From NCBI RefSeq assembly GCF_018332715.1, contig NZ_BOQP01000006.1:352423-416422 (forward strand): DNA of 64,000 nt. The letters run 5' to 3'. Below, piece by piece: positions 24,574 to 33,334 of the stretch. Positions within the stretch are counted from its first letter, which is position 1. Each line of letters starts with the position of its first letter. Origin of the DNA: Winogradskya consettensis. Lineage in GTDB: Bacteria > Actinomycetota > Actinomycetes > Mycobacteriales > Micromonosporaceae. The notes under the pieces are model-generated. The model did no database searches. It was not told the origin of the DNA and saw only the letters and a list, made by a program, of their open reading frames with translations. The position numbers were made by a program, and so were the translations under genes.

Positions 24574-25454
24574 TCTCCGCGGGCTGGTTCTTCCTGGCAG
24601 GGATGATCGCCGCTTACGGGGTGGCGAACCTGTTGCAGTCGATGGCGGCAGCGCGCACGACGGTGCATCACACGTTCGACCCGCAGTTACTGGTCCGGCT
24701 GGCCGGTCACCGAACGTATCTGCTGGGCGTGGGCTGCCAGGTGCTCGGGTTCGTGCTCGCCTTCCTGGCCCGCCGAGACCTGCCGCTGTTCCTGGTGCAG
24801 GCGAGCGTTGCGGCGGGACTCGGCGTGACGGCGCTGCTGGGCGTACTCATCCTGAAGTGGAGCCTGCCCGTCGCGGAGATCGCGCTGCTCACCCTGCTGC
24901 TGGCGGGGATCACCGCCCTGGTTCTGTCGGCGCAGCCGGCTCACTCGCGCCAGTTGCCGACGAGCGCGGTGGTCGGGCTGGGCGTGGCGGTCGCGGTGAT
25001 CGCAGTGCTCGGTTTCCTCTCGGTACGCCTCCACGGCGCCCTCGGCTCGGTAGTGCTCGGGTCCCTGGCAGGCATCGCGTTCTCGGCGGCGGCCATCGCT
25101 GCCCGGCCGCTGGCGAACGAGCACTCCGCCGCCGAGGTCGGGGCCAATCCGCTGCTCTACCTGCTGGTCGTGCACTCGATCGTCGGGCAGTTGCTGCTCG
25201 GCATGGCCATGCAGCGGGGTTCGACCACCGCCGCGGTCGCCGCGATGGATGCCGCCGGTGCCGTACCCGCCGCGATCGTCGGGTTGTTGCTGCTGGGTGA
25301 CCGGATCCATCCCGGGCGCGAGTGGCTGGCCGGGCTCGGCTTCGCGGTTACGCTCGCCGCAGTGATCGCCCTCACCCGCTACGCCGAGCCGCAGCACCAT
25401 CACGCGTCCCGCACCCACGGTGAGTGTGCGCCCCTGCCCACCACCGCGCACTGA
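24570..25454 (+). CDS. DMT/EamA-like membrane transporter
   Basis: A 294-aa protein with about nine to ten membrane helices; GTG 24570 overlaps the hisN stop as GTGA. The internal two-half symmetry of helices and small residues, and LLLGDRIHPGREWLAGLGFAVTL at the end (quoted in part), suit the drug/metabolite transporter superfamily. The His-rich tail PQHHHASRTHGEC is unusual. Substrate unknown; coupling to hisN is probably only translational. Confidence 0.75.
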   Translation: MISAGWFFLAGMIAAYGVANLLQSMAAARTTVHHTFDPQLLVRLAGHRTYLLGVGCQVLGFVLAFLARRDLPLFLVQASVAAGLGVTALLGVLILKWSLPVAEIALLTLLLAGITALVLSAQPAHSRQLPTSAVVGLGVAVAVIAVLGFLSVRLHGALGSVVLGSLAGIAFSAAAIAARPLANEHSAAEVGANPLLYLLVVHSIVGQLLLGMAMQRGSTTAAVAAMDAAGAVPAAIVGLLLLGDRIHPGREWLAGLGFAVTLAAVIALTRYAEPQHHHASRTHGECAPLPTTAH

Positions 25455-25600
25455 GCCGTTGCTGTGCATGAGCTATGGGTGACTGGGTAAAGCACCTTCA
25501 TGGACGCGCTTCACTTATCCGGCTAATAAGACTTTACGGCTGAAAATTCCTCCGACCGGGAAATGCGAGAATCTTCCACGTTATGCACAATGGAGCGATC

Positions 25601-26413
25601 ATGCCGAGCGAGGTCCGACACCTGGTGGACGGCGGGCAGACCTACCCGGTCGTCCGGCTCGCCGGGGTGCTCGATTCCAGGTCGGCGCCCCTCGTGCGTT
25701 CCTCGGTCGTCAGCGTGCTCGCCGGTCAGCCCGAGGCGGTCGTGATCGACGTCCGCGAGCTGACCCTGGGCCACCCCGACGCCGCCGACGTGCTCGAGGA
25801 TCTCGCGCGGGAGGCAACCGACTGGCCGTGTGCCCGCGTCGTGCTCTGCGCGCGGGCCGATGCCAAACGGTGGAACCTGCCGTCCTGGCCGACGCCGGAG
25901 GCCGCCTTCGCCGGACTGGGCGAGCCGCATCCCGGCAACTTCCTGAGCCTCGCCCTGGAGCCGGTCATGGGTGCCGCCCGGCGCTCCCGGGAGCTGGTCG
26001 CCGAGGCGTGCGAGCGCTGGGACCTGCCCGACCTCGCCTCACCGGCCAGCATCGTGGTCACCGAGATGGTCAACAACGTCGTGGCGCATGCGCGCACCGA
26101 CATGACGGTGCTGCTGGGCCGGCACAGCGGGCGGATGACCGTGGCGGTGCGGGACAGGTCGGCCACGATTCCCCGGTTCACGGGGAGTCCGGTGCCCGTC
26201 ACCTCGTACGGTGGTCGTGGCCTGCTCCTGATCAATTCTGAGGCCGGCGCCTGGGGCAGCCTGGCGCTGCCCGGCGGCAAGGTCGTATGGGCAGCCCTCA
26301 AAACGGGCGGCCCCCAAAACACGGGCGGACCTCAAAACACGGGCGGCCCCCAAAACACGGGCGGCCCCCAAAACGCGGGCGGTCCGCAAAACGGCGCAAA
26401 CCGAGTCGAGTAA
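25601..26413 (+). CDS. STAS domain fused to anti-sigma ATPase, with hexapeptide-repeat tail
   Basis: A 270-aa protein; ATG 25601 has GGAG 5 bp upstream, better than ATG 25583. Residues about 5-105 resemble an anti-sigma-factor antagonist STAS domain (VRLAGVLDSRSAPLVRSSVV, VVIDVRELTLGHPDA). Residues about 125-235 are an RsbW-like HATPase (VVTEMVNNVVAHA N-box, GGRGLLLINSEAG G-box). Antagonist and kinase-type modules in one chain would be a self-contained switch controlling a SigB/SigF-type factor. The C terminus is five copies of (T/A)GGPQN encoded by an 18-bp repeat. Confidence 0.8.
   Translation: MPSEVRHLVDGGQTYPVVRLAGVLDSRSAPLVRSSVVSVLAGQPEAVVIDVRELTLGHPDAADVLEDLAREATDWPCARVVLCARADAKRWNLPSWPTPEAAFAGLGEPHPGNFLSLALEPVMGAARRSRELVAEACERWDLPDLASPASIVVTEMVNNVVAHARTDMTVLLGRHSGRMTVAVRDRSATIPRFTGSPVPVTSYGGRGLLLINSEAGAWGSLALPGGKVVWAALKTGGPQNTGGPQNTGGPQNTGGPQNAGGPQNGANRVE
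26303..26392. repeat. Five 18-bp tandem units at the STAS-ATPase 3' end
   Basis: Units begin at 26303, 26321, 26339, 26357 and 26375, consensus ACGGGCGGCCCCCAAAAC. Units 1, 3 and 4 are identical; units 2 and 5 differ at two or three positions. The period preserves the reading frame. Confidence 0.95.
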
Positions 26414-26463
26414 TACGCCGAGCGCAGGCATGGCACCCCGCAACCGTGGGTAACCTCCGGATC

Positions 26464-27012
26464 ATGCGAGACAACGACTACCCGACCGAGGTCTCCGACC
26501 CCGAGGCGTCCGGCCTGCCTGACACCGCCGACGACGACTCGAGCGCGTATGACGAGGTCGACAGCGTGCGCTGGGCCGACGGCGCAGACCCGGCAGCACT
26601 CGCCGGCGTGGGACCGGGCGGCTCCAACCGCTTCGGCGACACCGCGGAAGAGGCTCGCGAGGGCGAGTCCTTCGACGCCCGGTTGCGCCAGGAGGAGCCG
26701 GACTTCGGCGCGGAGGACCAGCAGAGCGGTCCGTACGACGAGACCGTCGGCGACTCCGCCCAGCGCCGGCTCGACGCGGATGTCTGGGGCGAGAGCCCGA
26801 CCTCGGACCCGAAGTCCGCGATCTCGCTCTACGACGACGGCCAGCTCGACGCCGACTCCCCCCGCCCGGTGGGCCGCCTGGTGGAGACGGACGAGGGCTA
26901 CGGCAACGACGACGAGGCCGACAGCATCGCCTACGACGCGGGTGCGGCGGGCGGCGGCGCGAGCGCCGAGGAAGCCGCCATGCACGAGACCAACGCGCCC
27001 CGCTACAACTAG
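26464..27012 (+). CDS. DUF5709 acidic protein
   Basis: A 182-aa highly acidic, probably disordered cytoplasmic protein; ATG 26464. The start MRDNDYPTEVSDPEASGLPD and later GPYDETVGDSAQRRLDADVWGE match the actinobacterial DUF5709 family. Function unknown. It converges with the response regulator gene with a 4-bp overlap. Confidence 0.85.
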   Translation: MRDNDYPTEVSDPEASGLPDTADDDSSAYDEVDSVRWADGADPAALAGVGPGGSNRFGDTAEEAREGESFDARLRQEEPDFGAEDQQSGPYDETVGDSAQRRLDADVWGESPTSDPKSAISLYDDGQLDADSPRPVGRLVETDEGYGNDDEADSIAYDAGAAGGGASAEEAAMHETNAPRYN

Positions 27013-27656
27013 TCGAGCCCCTGCTCGATGGCGTAACGGGTGAGCTCCACGCGGTTGTGGAGCTGGAGCTTGCCGAGCGTGTTCTGCACGTGGTTCTGCA
27101 CGGTCCGGTGGCTGAGGACCAGCCGTTCCGCGATCTGGCGGTACGACAGGCCCTTGGCCACCAGCCGCAGCACCTCGGTCTCCCGCTCGGTCAGCTTGGG
27201 TGCCGCGTCGTCGGCGCCGGCTGGTTCGACGGCGAGGCGGCGGAATTCGCCCAGCACCAGGCCCGCCAACCCGGGCGTGAACACCGTGTCGCCCGCGGCC
27301 GTGCGCTCCACGGCGTCCAGAAACTCCGCCTGCCCGGCGGACTTCAGCAGATAGCCCGAGGCCCCGGCCTTGACGGCGTCGAGCACGCTCTGCTGCTCCC
27401 CGCTGGCCGAGAGCATCAGGACTCGCACGCCCGGCACCGCCGCCAGCAGCCCGGTGATGACCTCGACCCCTGAGATGTCGGGCAGTTGCAGGTCGAGCAC
27501 GACGACCTCGGGCTTCGCCGCCGCCGCGATCCGGACTGCCTGCCGGCCCTCGCCGATCGTCGCGACGACCTCGTAGCCGGCCGCGGTCAGGTCCCGGGCG
27601 ACCCCGTCACGCCACATCGGGTGGTCGTCGACCACCATTACTCTCAGTGCTGCCAC
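27009..27656 (-). CDS. NarL/LuxR-type response regulator
   Basis: A 215-aa regulator. Receiver domain (1-120) has VVDDHP and phospho-acceptor Asp in VVLDLQLPD (about 54), plus the K of LLKSAG. The LuxR HTH covers about 150-210 (LTERETEVLRLVAKGLSYRQIAE, in part, and HRTVQNHVQNTLGKL). It follows the histidine kinase on the same strand, 9 bp away, so the two form a two-component system. Confidence 0.92.
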   Translation of the reverse strand: MAALRVMVVDDHPMWRDGVARDLTAAGYEVVATIGEGRQAVRIAAAAKPEVVVLDLQLPDISGVEVITGLLAAVPGVRVLMLSASGEQQSVLDAVKAGASGYLLKSAGQAEFLDAVERTAAGDTVFTPGLAGLVLGEFRRLAVEPAGADDAAPKLTERETEVLRLVAKGLSYRQIAERLVLSHRTVQNHVQNTLGKLQLHNRVELTRYAIEQGLD

Positions 27657-27665
27657 GCGGACAGC

Positions 27666-28766
27666 CTATCGAGGCACGGACATCTCCACCTCGGTGCCCT
27701 CGCCGGGCGACGAGGTGATGCTGACGGTGCCCCGCAGGTCGGCGATGCGGCCGCGGATCGACTGCGCCACACCGAGACGTCCCTGCGTCTGCGCCTCGTC
27801 GAGGCGGTCCGGCGCGATGCCGCAGCCTTCGTCGCGCACACTCACCGTCACCGCCGCGGGCTCATCCTCCACCAGCACCCATACCTTCGTGCCGGGGTCG
27901 CAGTGACGGTTCACGTTGTCCAGGGCGGCGGCGACCGCGGCCGCGATCTCCGCGGCTACCCCGGCGGGCAGCCGGACCGCTCCGGCCGGTGCCGCCACTG
28001 AGACCGTCTCCGACGCGTACGGGTCGAGCAGCGCCATCAGATCCGTCTCGGCATGCTCGTCGACGGGCTCCGCCGCACGCCCGGTCACCAGGGTGCGCAG
28101 CGCGGCCTCCTGCTCCCCCGCGAGCCGCGCCAGCTCCCCCGCCTCGCCGTCGAGCCCGCTTCCACGCCGCTTGACCAGCGCGAGCACCTGCAGCACCGAG
28201 TCGTGGATGTCGCGGGCCAGCCGTTCCCGCTCGCGGGTCGCCGCCTCGAGCTCAATGGCGCGTTCGAGGCGCTGCTGAGCCACCTCGGCGACGTTCACCA
28301 GGTAACCGACCGCCAGCGCGGCCATCAGCATCAGCACCGTGCCCGTGAAACCGGCCTGGTCGTAGTGGCCCCGGACCAGGATGTCGGTGGTGCCCATGGC
28401 CAGCGCGGCCGCGATGCCACCCCGGCGGCCACCCGCGACCGCCCAGGCGATGACCGGCGCCACGTGCCACGCCACGGCGAGGGTGGGCCTGCCGGTGCGG
28501 AGCGCGTGCTCGCCCACGATGTAGGCGCTGGACGCCATCACGCCCATGACGACCAGCAGGTCGGCGACGAGCAGCGGCGGACGGCGGCGGGCCTGGTCGG
28601 CGTACGCATAGGTGGTGAAGAGCGTCCAGGCCGCCGTGAGGGCGAGCACCGGCCAGGCGAGCATGGGATGCGCGTAGAACCCGACGTTGCGCACGACCAG
28701 GATCGCCACGTAGATGAGGGCGGCGATGCGGTAGACCGCGATGGCGCGCCACAGCGATTCCGCCAT
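27666..28766 (-). CDS. Membrane histidine kinase, HisKA_3 type (MacS-like)
   Basis: A 366-aa sensor with about five membrane helices in residues 1-165 and no large external domain. The dimer helix has RDIHDSVLQVLALVKRRG with phospho-His at about residue 196; the HATPase has NVNRHCDPG and DEGCGI. The layout resembles MacS of actinomycetes, whose partner MacR is a NarL-type regulator as here. The signal is unknown; intramembrane sensing is likely. Confidence 0.88.
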   Translation of the reverse strand: MAESLWRAIAVYRIAALIYVAILVVRNVGFYAHPMLAWPVLALTAAWTLFTTYAYADQARRRPPLLVADLLVVMGVMASSAYIVGEHALRTGRPTLAVAWHVAPVIAWAVAGGRRGGIAAALAMGTTDILVRGHYDQAGFTGTVLMLMAALAVGYLVNVAEVAQQRLERAIELEAATRERERLARDIHDSVLQVLALVKRRGSGLDGEAGELARLAGEQEAALRTLVTGRAAEPVDEHAETDLMALLDPYASETVSVAAPAGAVRLPAGVAAEIAAAVAAALDNVNRHCDPGTKVWVLVEDEPAAVTVSVRDEGCGIAPDRLDEAQTQGRLGVAQSIRGRIADLRGTVSITSSPGEGTEVEMSVPR

Positions 28767-28831
28767 GAGCTGACCCTACTCAGGCAGCGGATTGATCAGA
28801 CGTCGCTTACCGTCGAGGGATAGGCACGGAA

Positions 28832-29206
28832 TTGTTGATCTCCGAGGTGTTCGGCGCCGAGCGGGTTACCCCGCTGCGGCATGCCGTCGCGGGCCGGGCC
28901 GGCGACGCGGGTCTGGGCGGTGACCGCCTGGACGACTTCGTCGTGGCGGTGAACGAGCTCCTGACCAACGCCGTGCGCCACGGCGGTGGCACCGGGCAGA
29001 TCACGATGTGGTGCATCGATGACGCGGTGGTCTGTGAGGTCCGCGACCACGGCACCGGGGTGGGGCCGCTGCACGCGGACAAACCCGCGCTCGACGAGCC
29101 CGGCGGGTGGGGCCTCTACCTGGTCCGGGAGCTCACCGACACATTTGCCATCACAACCGGCCCGGAAGGCACAGCGGTCCGCATCTCCACGCACATCGTC
29201 GCGTGA
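28832..29206 (+). CDS. RsbW-like ATP-binding anti-sigma protein
   Basis: A 124-aa HATPase_c_2 protein with only TTG starts available (28832 or 28835) after GAGGGATAGGCACGGA. N-box AVNELLTNAVRHGGG (about 39-53), G1 DHGTGVG, and GGWGLYLVRELTD. Such stand-alone kinases are numerous in filamentous actinobacteria and regulate sigma factors or antagonists. Divergent from the histidine kinase. Confidence 0.85.
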   Translation: MLISEVFGAERVTPLRHAVAGRAGDAGLGGDRLDDFVVAVNELLTNAVRHGGGTGQITMWCIDDAVVCEVRDHGTGVGPLHADKPALDEPGGWGLYLVRELTDTFAITTGPEGTAVRISTHIVA

Positions 29207-29223
29207 AACCTGAATCTTTTTTT

Positions 29224-29242
29224 AAGTCCGGCCTCTGGACTT
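29224..29242. promoter_or_regulatory. Inverted repeat upstream of the GH16-like gene
   Basis: AAGTCC (29224-29229) and GGACTT (29237-29242) flank a 7-bp spacer, directly before a TTGACG-like -35 element at about 29241. The T-run precedes rather than follows the hairpin, so an operator is likelier than a terminator. Confidence 0.45.
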
Positions 29243-29373
29243 GACGTTTCGACGCAGATCTTCTTAGGTCTCACCTGACACATAAGCATCACCACGTTTC
29301 TCTGCGTGCTTCTTTTCGGGCATTCCGGGAGACATGGCGACACCTGAGCCTCACCGCCCCCGGAGGTTTTCCC

Positions 29374-30375
29374 GTGCCGCGACACAGCGCACCGCAGCAG
29401 CCTTCCCGGCTGCGTCCCCGACTCCTCGTGACGCTGGTCGTCGCCGCTACAGGCCTCGGTTTCGCCATCTACCTGCCCAGCCGCAACGACACCGCCGACG
29501 CTTCCGAGCGTTCGCGTGGCGCGGCTGGATTCCTGCGCGAGCGCAACCGTGAGCGCCCGCCGGTGGACGCCTTCGCCGACAGCTTCGACGGCAAGTCCGG
29601 CAGCACGGTCGACCCGGGTAAATGGGCGTTCGCCACGAACCGCGCCGACAACGGACTCGAATTCAGCGAGAGCACCCGCAACGCGAGCCTGGACGGCGAC
29701 GGCAAGCTCGTGCTCACCGCGCGCTCCGACGACGGCAATCGCACCTCGGCCCGGCTCCTGACCAAGGATTCGTTCCAGCGCGAGTCCGGCGTGCTCGAGG
29801 CCCGCATCAAGGTGCCCGGTGGCGACGGGATCGAGCCGGCTCTCGAGCTGGTCGGCACGGGCCGCGGCGATGCCGCGATCAACCTGCTGGCCACGGCGGT
29901 GCCGGGTGACTTCCACACGTACGCCGTGAGCTGGACCCCCAGCACCATCACGCTGACGGTCGACGGGGCCGACGTACGCAAGATCGACGCGGCGGGCGTA
30001 CGGACGGATCAGCAGTTCGGTCTGGCACTGAGCCTGCGGGCCCGCAACAGCGCGACCCTCCCGGCGAACATGGTCGTCGATTTCGTCAAGATCGCCGGAG
30101 CCGACGGCAGCGACGGCGACGCCACGCCCGCGCCATCAGAGAGCGCGAGCGCACAGCCGAGCGAAAGCCCCAGCGCGGAGCCGAGCGCGACGCCCAGCGA
30201 GAGCCCCAGCGCGACCCCGAGTGCGAGCACCCCGCCCTACTGGGAGCCGTTCAAGCCCTACACCGCCGGCCAGGTCCTCTCGTTCGAGGGCGCGAACTAC
30301 GAGGTCCTCGAGGCACACACCTCGCTGCCCGGCTGGGAGCCCACCGCGCTGCCCTCGCTGTTCAAAAAACTCTAG
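29374..30375 (+). CDS. Secreted GH16-fold protein lacking the catalytic motif, with CBM tail
   Basis: A 333-aa secreted protein; GTG 29374 follows CGGAGG. An N-terminal hydrophobic segment (about residues 18-35) anchors or exports it. Residues about 65-240 follow the GH16 jelly roll: DSFDGKSGSTVDPGKW, SGVLEARIKVPGGDGIEPALEL, FHTYAVSWTPSTITLTVDG. At the place of the ExDxxE catalytic strand it reads GRGDAAINLLA, so nucleophile and acid/base Glu are missing. A Ser/Pro-rich linker (about 243-288) leads to a C-terminal chitin-binding CBM5/12-like module (YWEPFKPYTAGQVLSFEG, YEVLEAH, PGWEP). Probably a carbohydrate-binding pseudoenzyme. Confidence 0.82.
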   Translation: MPRHSAPQQPSRLRPRLLVTLVVAATGLGFAIYLPSRNDTADASERSRGAAGFLRERNRERPPVDAFADSFDGKSGSTVDPGKWAFATNRADNGLEFSESTRNASLDGDGKLVLTARSDDGNRTSARLLTKDSFQRESGVLEARIKVPGGDGIEPALELVGTGRGDAAINLLATAVPGDFHTYAVSWTPSTITLTVDGADVRKIDAAGVRTDQQFGLALSLRARNSATLPANMVVDFVKIAGADGSDGDATPAPSESASAQPSESPSAEPSATPSESPSATPSASTPPYWEPFKPYTAGQVLSFEGANYEVLEAHTSLPGWEPTALPSLFKKL

Positions 30376-30411
30376 AAAAAACGTTATCCCGGGGCGAAGA
30401 GGCAGTCTCCC

Positions 30412-30439
30412 TTGACTGAACGTAGTCGAACTGTAAAGA
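30412..30439 (+). promoter_or_regulatory. Housekeeping-type promoter of the GH16 glucanase
   Basis: TTGACT (30412-30417) and TAAAGA (30434-30439) are 16 bp apart, 47 bp before the GH16 start. Both hexamers are close to the primary sigma factor consensus. Confidence 0.55.
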
Positions 30440-30485
30440 CTGCGAACATATCAACGGTCCTCTTCCCCCCGGAGGCTCCATCCCC

Positions 30486-31727
30486 ATGCGTAGAACACGT
30501 GTCCTGCTAGCGGCGGCCGTCGTCGCCCTCACTCTCTCCAGCGGTCTCTGGGCCGCCTCCCGTAACGACTCCGCGGACGCTGCCATCGGTGGCATCACGT
30601 GGCAGGACGAGTTCAACGGCGCCGCCGGGTCCCCGGTCGACGGCTCCAAGTGGAAGTTCGACACCGGCGGCGGCGGCTTCGGCAACAACGAGCTGCAGTA
30701 CTACACGACGTCGACGAGCAACGTGCAGCAGGACGGCCAGGGCCACCTCGCGATCACCGCCCGCAAGGAGAACCCGGCCAACTACCAGTGCCACTACGGC
30801 ACCTGCCAGTACACGTCGGGCCGCATCCTCACGGCCGACAAGTTCTCGCAGACGTACGGCCGGTTCGAGGCCAGCCTCAAGATCCCCAAGGGTCAGGGCA
30901 TCTGGCCGGCGTTCTGGATGCTCGGCGGCAGCAACTGGCCGACGACCGGCGAGATCGACATCATGGAGAACGTCGGTTACGCCCCGAACACCGTCTACGG
31001 CACCGTGCACGGCCCGGGTTACTCCGGCGCCGGCGGCATCGGCGGGAACAAGAGCCTCAGCGCCCCGCTCAGCGACGCCTTCCACACGTACGCCGTGGAC
31101 TGGTCCCCGAACCTGATCGTTTGGACCGTCGACGGCCAGGAGTACTTCCGCGTCACGCCGGCCAACATCAACGGCAACCAGTGGGTCTACAACCACAACT
31201 TCTTCATGATCCTGAACGTCGCGGTCGGCGGTAACTGGCCGGGCAACCCGGACGCCAGCACGGTGTTCCCGCAGACCATGCTCGTCGACTGGGTCCGCGT
31301 CTCGGGCTACACCGAGGGCGGCACCACCCCGCCGCCCGCGACCGGTGCCACGGCGCTGAAGTCGAACCTGAACGGGCGCTGCCTCGACATCCCGAACGGC
31401 AACGCCTCGGACGGCGTACGCGTCCAGATGTGGGACTGCAACAACGCCACCGCGCAGAAGTGGTCGTTCGAGAGCGACGGCACGCTGCGCGGTCTCGGCA
31501 AGTGCCTCGACCCGGCCGGTGGTGCGCTGACCAACGGCACCCCGCTCCAGATCGTCAACTGCAACGGCAACCCGGTGCAGCGCTGGACCCTCTCGGGCGC
31601 CGGTGACCTGGTGAACCTGTCGGCGAACAAGTGCGTCGACATCAAGGACAACAACTCCGCCAACAACGCGGCCCTGCAGCTGTGGGACTGCGCAGGCACG
31701 GCCAACCAGAAGTGGGCCAAGGCCTAG
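30486..31727 (+). CDS. Secreted GH16 endo-beta-1,3-glucanase with ricin-type lectin domain
   Basis: A 413-aa secreted enzyme. Signal peptide at about 1-33 (MRRTRVLLAAAVVALTL), mature GH16 domain 35-278 with the catalytic GEIDIMENV (nucleophile and acid/base Glu at about 156 and 161), GIWPAFWML and FFMILNVAVGGNWPG. A TPPP linker leads to a ricin-type beta-trefoil (about 290-413) with three repeats, each with C...W (CLDIPNG, QMWDCNN; CLDPAGG, QIVNCNG; CVDIKDN, QLWDCAG). It probably cleaves laminarin-type beta-glucans of fungal walls. The neighbour upstream shares its fold and export but not its active site. Confidence 0.93.
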   Translation: MRRTRVLLAAAVVALTLSSGLWAASRNDSADAAIGGITWQDEFNGAAGSPVDGSKWKFDTGGGGFGNNELQYYTTSTSNVQQDGQGHLAITARKENPANYQCHYGTCQYTSGRILTADKFSQTYGRFEASLKIPKGQGIWPAFWMLGGSNWPTTGEIDIMENVGYAPNTVYGTVHGPGYSGAGGIGGNKSLSAPLSDAFHTYAVDWSPNLIVWTVDGQEYFRVTPANINGNQWVYNHNFFMILNVAVGGNWPGNPDASTVFPQTMLVDWVRVSGYTEGGTTPPPATGATALKSNLNGRCLDIPNGNASDGVRVQMWDCNNATAQKWSFESDGTLRGLGKCLDPAGGALTNGTPLQIVNCNGNPVQRWTLSGAGDLVNLSANKCVDIKDNNSANNAALQLWDCAGTANQKWAKA

Positions 31728-31737
31728 GACCCTCGGA

Positions 31738-32970
31738 TCATCGCCCCGTTGAGAACTGGTCGCCGTAGACGCGCCAGCTCAGCGGGGCGTCGAGGTCCAG
31801 GTTGCTGGCCCGCAGGAAGGTCCGCTGCGCGGTCTCGACCCGGCTGACGTCGCTGTGCGCCTCTTCCGTACGCATCTCGGCGACCCGCGCGTTCAGGAAG
31901 GCACTCAGCCAGACCGTCTCGTCGCCGCCCTGTTTGGGGGTCTTCGCGACCCGCATCGCCGCGGCCCGGATGCCCCGCAGCCCCGACATGCCGTGCATCA
32001 CCGCGGCGTCGTAGTAGGCGAACTGCCCCAGCGCCCGGAGACCGTCCGTGGTCGCCATGGTCACCGCGGGATTGAAGTACATCCGGTCCCGCTCGTCCTC
32101 CTGGACCTTCTGGAAGACCGGGTCGGTCGCGGCCGATCTCCAGGCGGCGACATAGCCCGGGTCGAGGCCGGCATGAGAATCCGAGCCGTCCACCGTACGC
32201 AGGGCGGGCAGGTACTTCGCGAGCTTGTTCCCCGGCTTGCGGCGGGTGTATTCGCCCACCACCGCCAGCATGTCCGAGGTCCCGGAGCAGAATCCGATGA
32301 TCCCCGCCGTGTAGCCGCGACCGTCCCCGATGTCCTCGATGTAGCCGAACTGGCCCCGCCAGTCGAGCGACGAGTTCTCCGCGCTGGACACGAGCTGGAA
32401 CGCCAGCTCCTTCTTGCGCGGATCGGTGAGCCCGGTCGAGGCAGCCGGCGACCCGGTCGAGGCAGCCGCCGGGACGACCGGGCCGGGGCCGTACACCTGG
32501 AGTTCGGTGAGGGAGAAACCTGAGGCCCGGGCCCGCTGGGTGGCGAGCAGCCGCAGGTAGCGCCCGGCGCTCCTGAGCCGTTTCACGTCGTCGACGCCGC
32601 CGTCACCGGAGGTGGTCGCATAGGCGTCGCTCCAGGCCGCGCCGTCGGCTGACGTCTGGATGCGGTAGCCCCGGGCGTACGCGGCGGTCCAGTTGATCCG
32701 CACCCGGGTGACGTTCTGCGTGCGCCCCAGGTCGACCCGCAGCCACTGGCTGCCCGCGGCCGTCCCGGTGGTCCACCTGGTCTCCGCGATGCCGTCCACC
32801 GCCAGCGTGGCCGCCGTGCCGGGGCTCTGCACGCTCGACGCCAGCACGGGACGGCCCCGGGAGAGCAGCAGGTCCGGAGCCGCGTCCGCGGTCATCGAGA
32901 TGACCAGGGGCACCGTGCAGACGAGGGTGATGCCCACCCCCAACGCGACGACGTTCGCCCTGATCCCCAC
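31738..32970 (-). CDS. csn: Secreted GH46 chitosanase with F5/8C-type CBM32
   Basis: A 410-aa secreted enzyme. Signal peptide about 1-30. Residues about 35-165 form an F5/8-type C (CBM32) domain (LASSVQSPGTAATLAVDG, RWTTG, LRVDLGRTQNVTRVRI). GH46 runs from about 185 to 410: catalytic Glu in SSAENSSLDW and catalytic Asp in IGDGRGYTAGIIGFC. It hydrolyses chitosan beta-1,4 linkages. It converges with the GH16 gene 10 bp away, forming a fungal or insect cell-wall degradation locus. Confidence 0.92.
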   Translation of the reverse strand: MGIRANVVALGVGITLVCTVPLVISMTADAAPDLLLSRGRPVLASSVQSPGTAATLAVDGIAETRWTTGTAAGSQWLRVDLGRTQNVTRVRINWTAAYARGYRIQTSADGAAWSDAYATTSGDGGVDDVKRLRSAGRYLRLLATQRARASGFSLTELQVYGPGPVVPAAASTGSPAASTGLTDPRKKELAFQLVSSAENSSLDWRGQFGYIEDIGDGRGYTAGIIGFCSGTSDMLAVVGEYTRRKPGNKLAKYLPALRTVDGSDSHAGLDPGYVAAWRSAATDPVFQKVQEDERDRMYFNPAVTMATTDGLRALGQFAYYDAAVMHGMSGLRGIRAAAMRVAKTPKQGGDETVWLSAFLNARVAEMRTEEAHSDVSRVETAQRTFLRASNLDLDAPLSWRVYGDQFSTGR

Positions 32971-32994
32971 CCTTGAAAAGGTAGGTGGGCGAGG

Positions 32995-33234
32995 TCATCG
33001 ACGTTTGCGGTTCCGCGAAATCAGGACGATGCCGCCGACCACGAGCAGGCAGCACAGGCCACCGAAGATCGGGAGGAAGCCGCCCCGGCTGCGGCGGCGG
33101 TACTTCACGGCCTCGATGGCGACTCCGTCGACGCCCTTGCTGGCGGCCCAGGCGTGCACCGGGACGACCAGTGTCAGCGCCGCACCCGTCATCGCCGCAG
33201 CCATCCGGCCCCACCACTTCACAACAGCAGACAT
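32995..33234 (-). CDS. Small secreted or membrane protein, LPXTG-like layout without the motif
   Basis: A 79-aa protein. A hydrophobic N-terminal signal (about 8-30, AAAMTGAALTLVVPVHAWA) is followed by a basic KYRRRSRGG stretch and a second membrane segment (about 53-72) ending in the charged SRNRKRR. Two-pass topology or a membrane-anchored small protein. No family recognised. It lies between the chitosanase and divergent malQ. Confidence 0.6.
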   Translation of the reverse strand: MSAVVKWWGRMAAAMTGAALTLVVPVHAWAASKGVDGVAIEAVKYRRRSRGGFLPIFGGLCCLLVVGGIVLISRNRKRR

Positions 33235-33334
33235 GTGACCCAGTGTGACCCGTCCCCGCAAGACCGGTGGCACTGGACTACGACACGGCACGGCAGGGTA
33301 GTGACTGGCAGGGACTTTCTGAGAAGGGGGCGGA

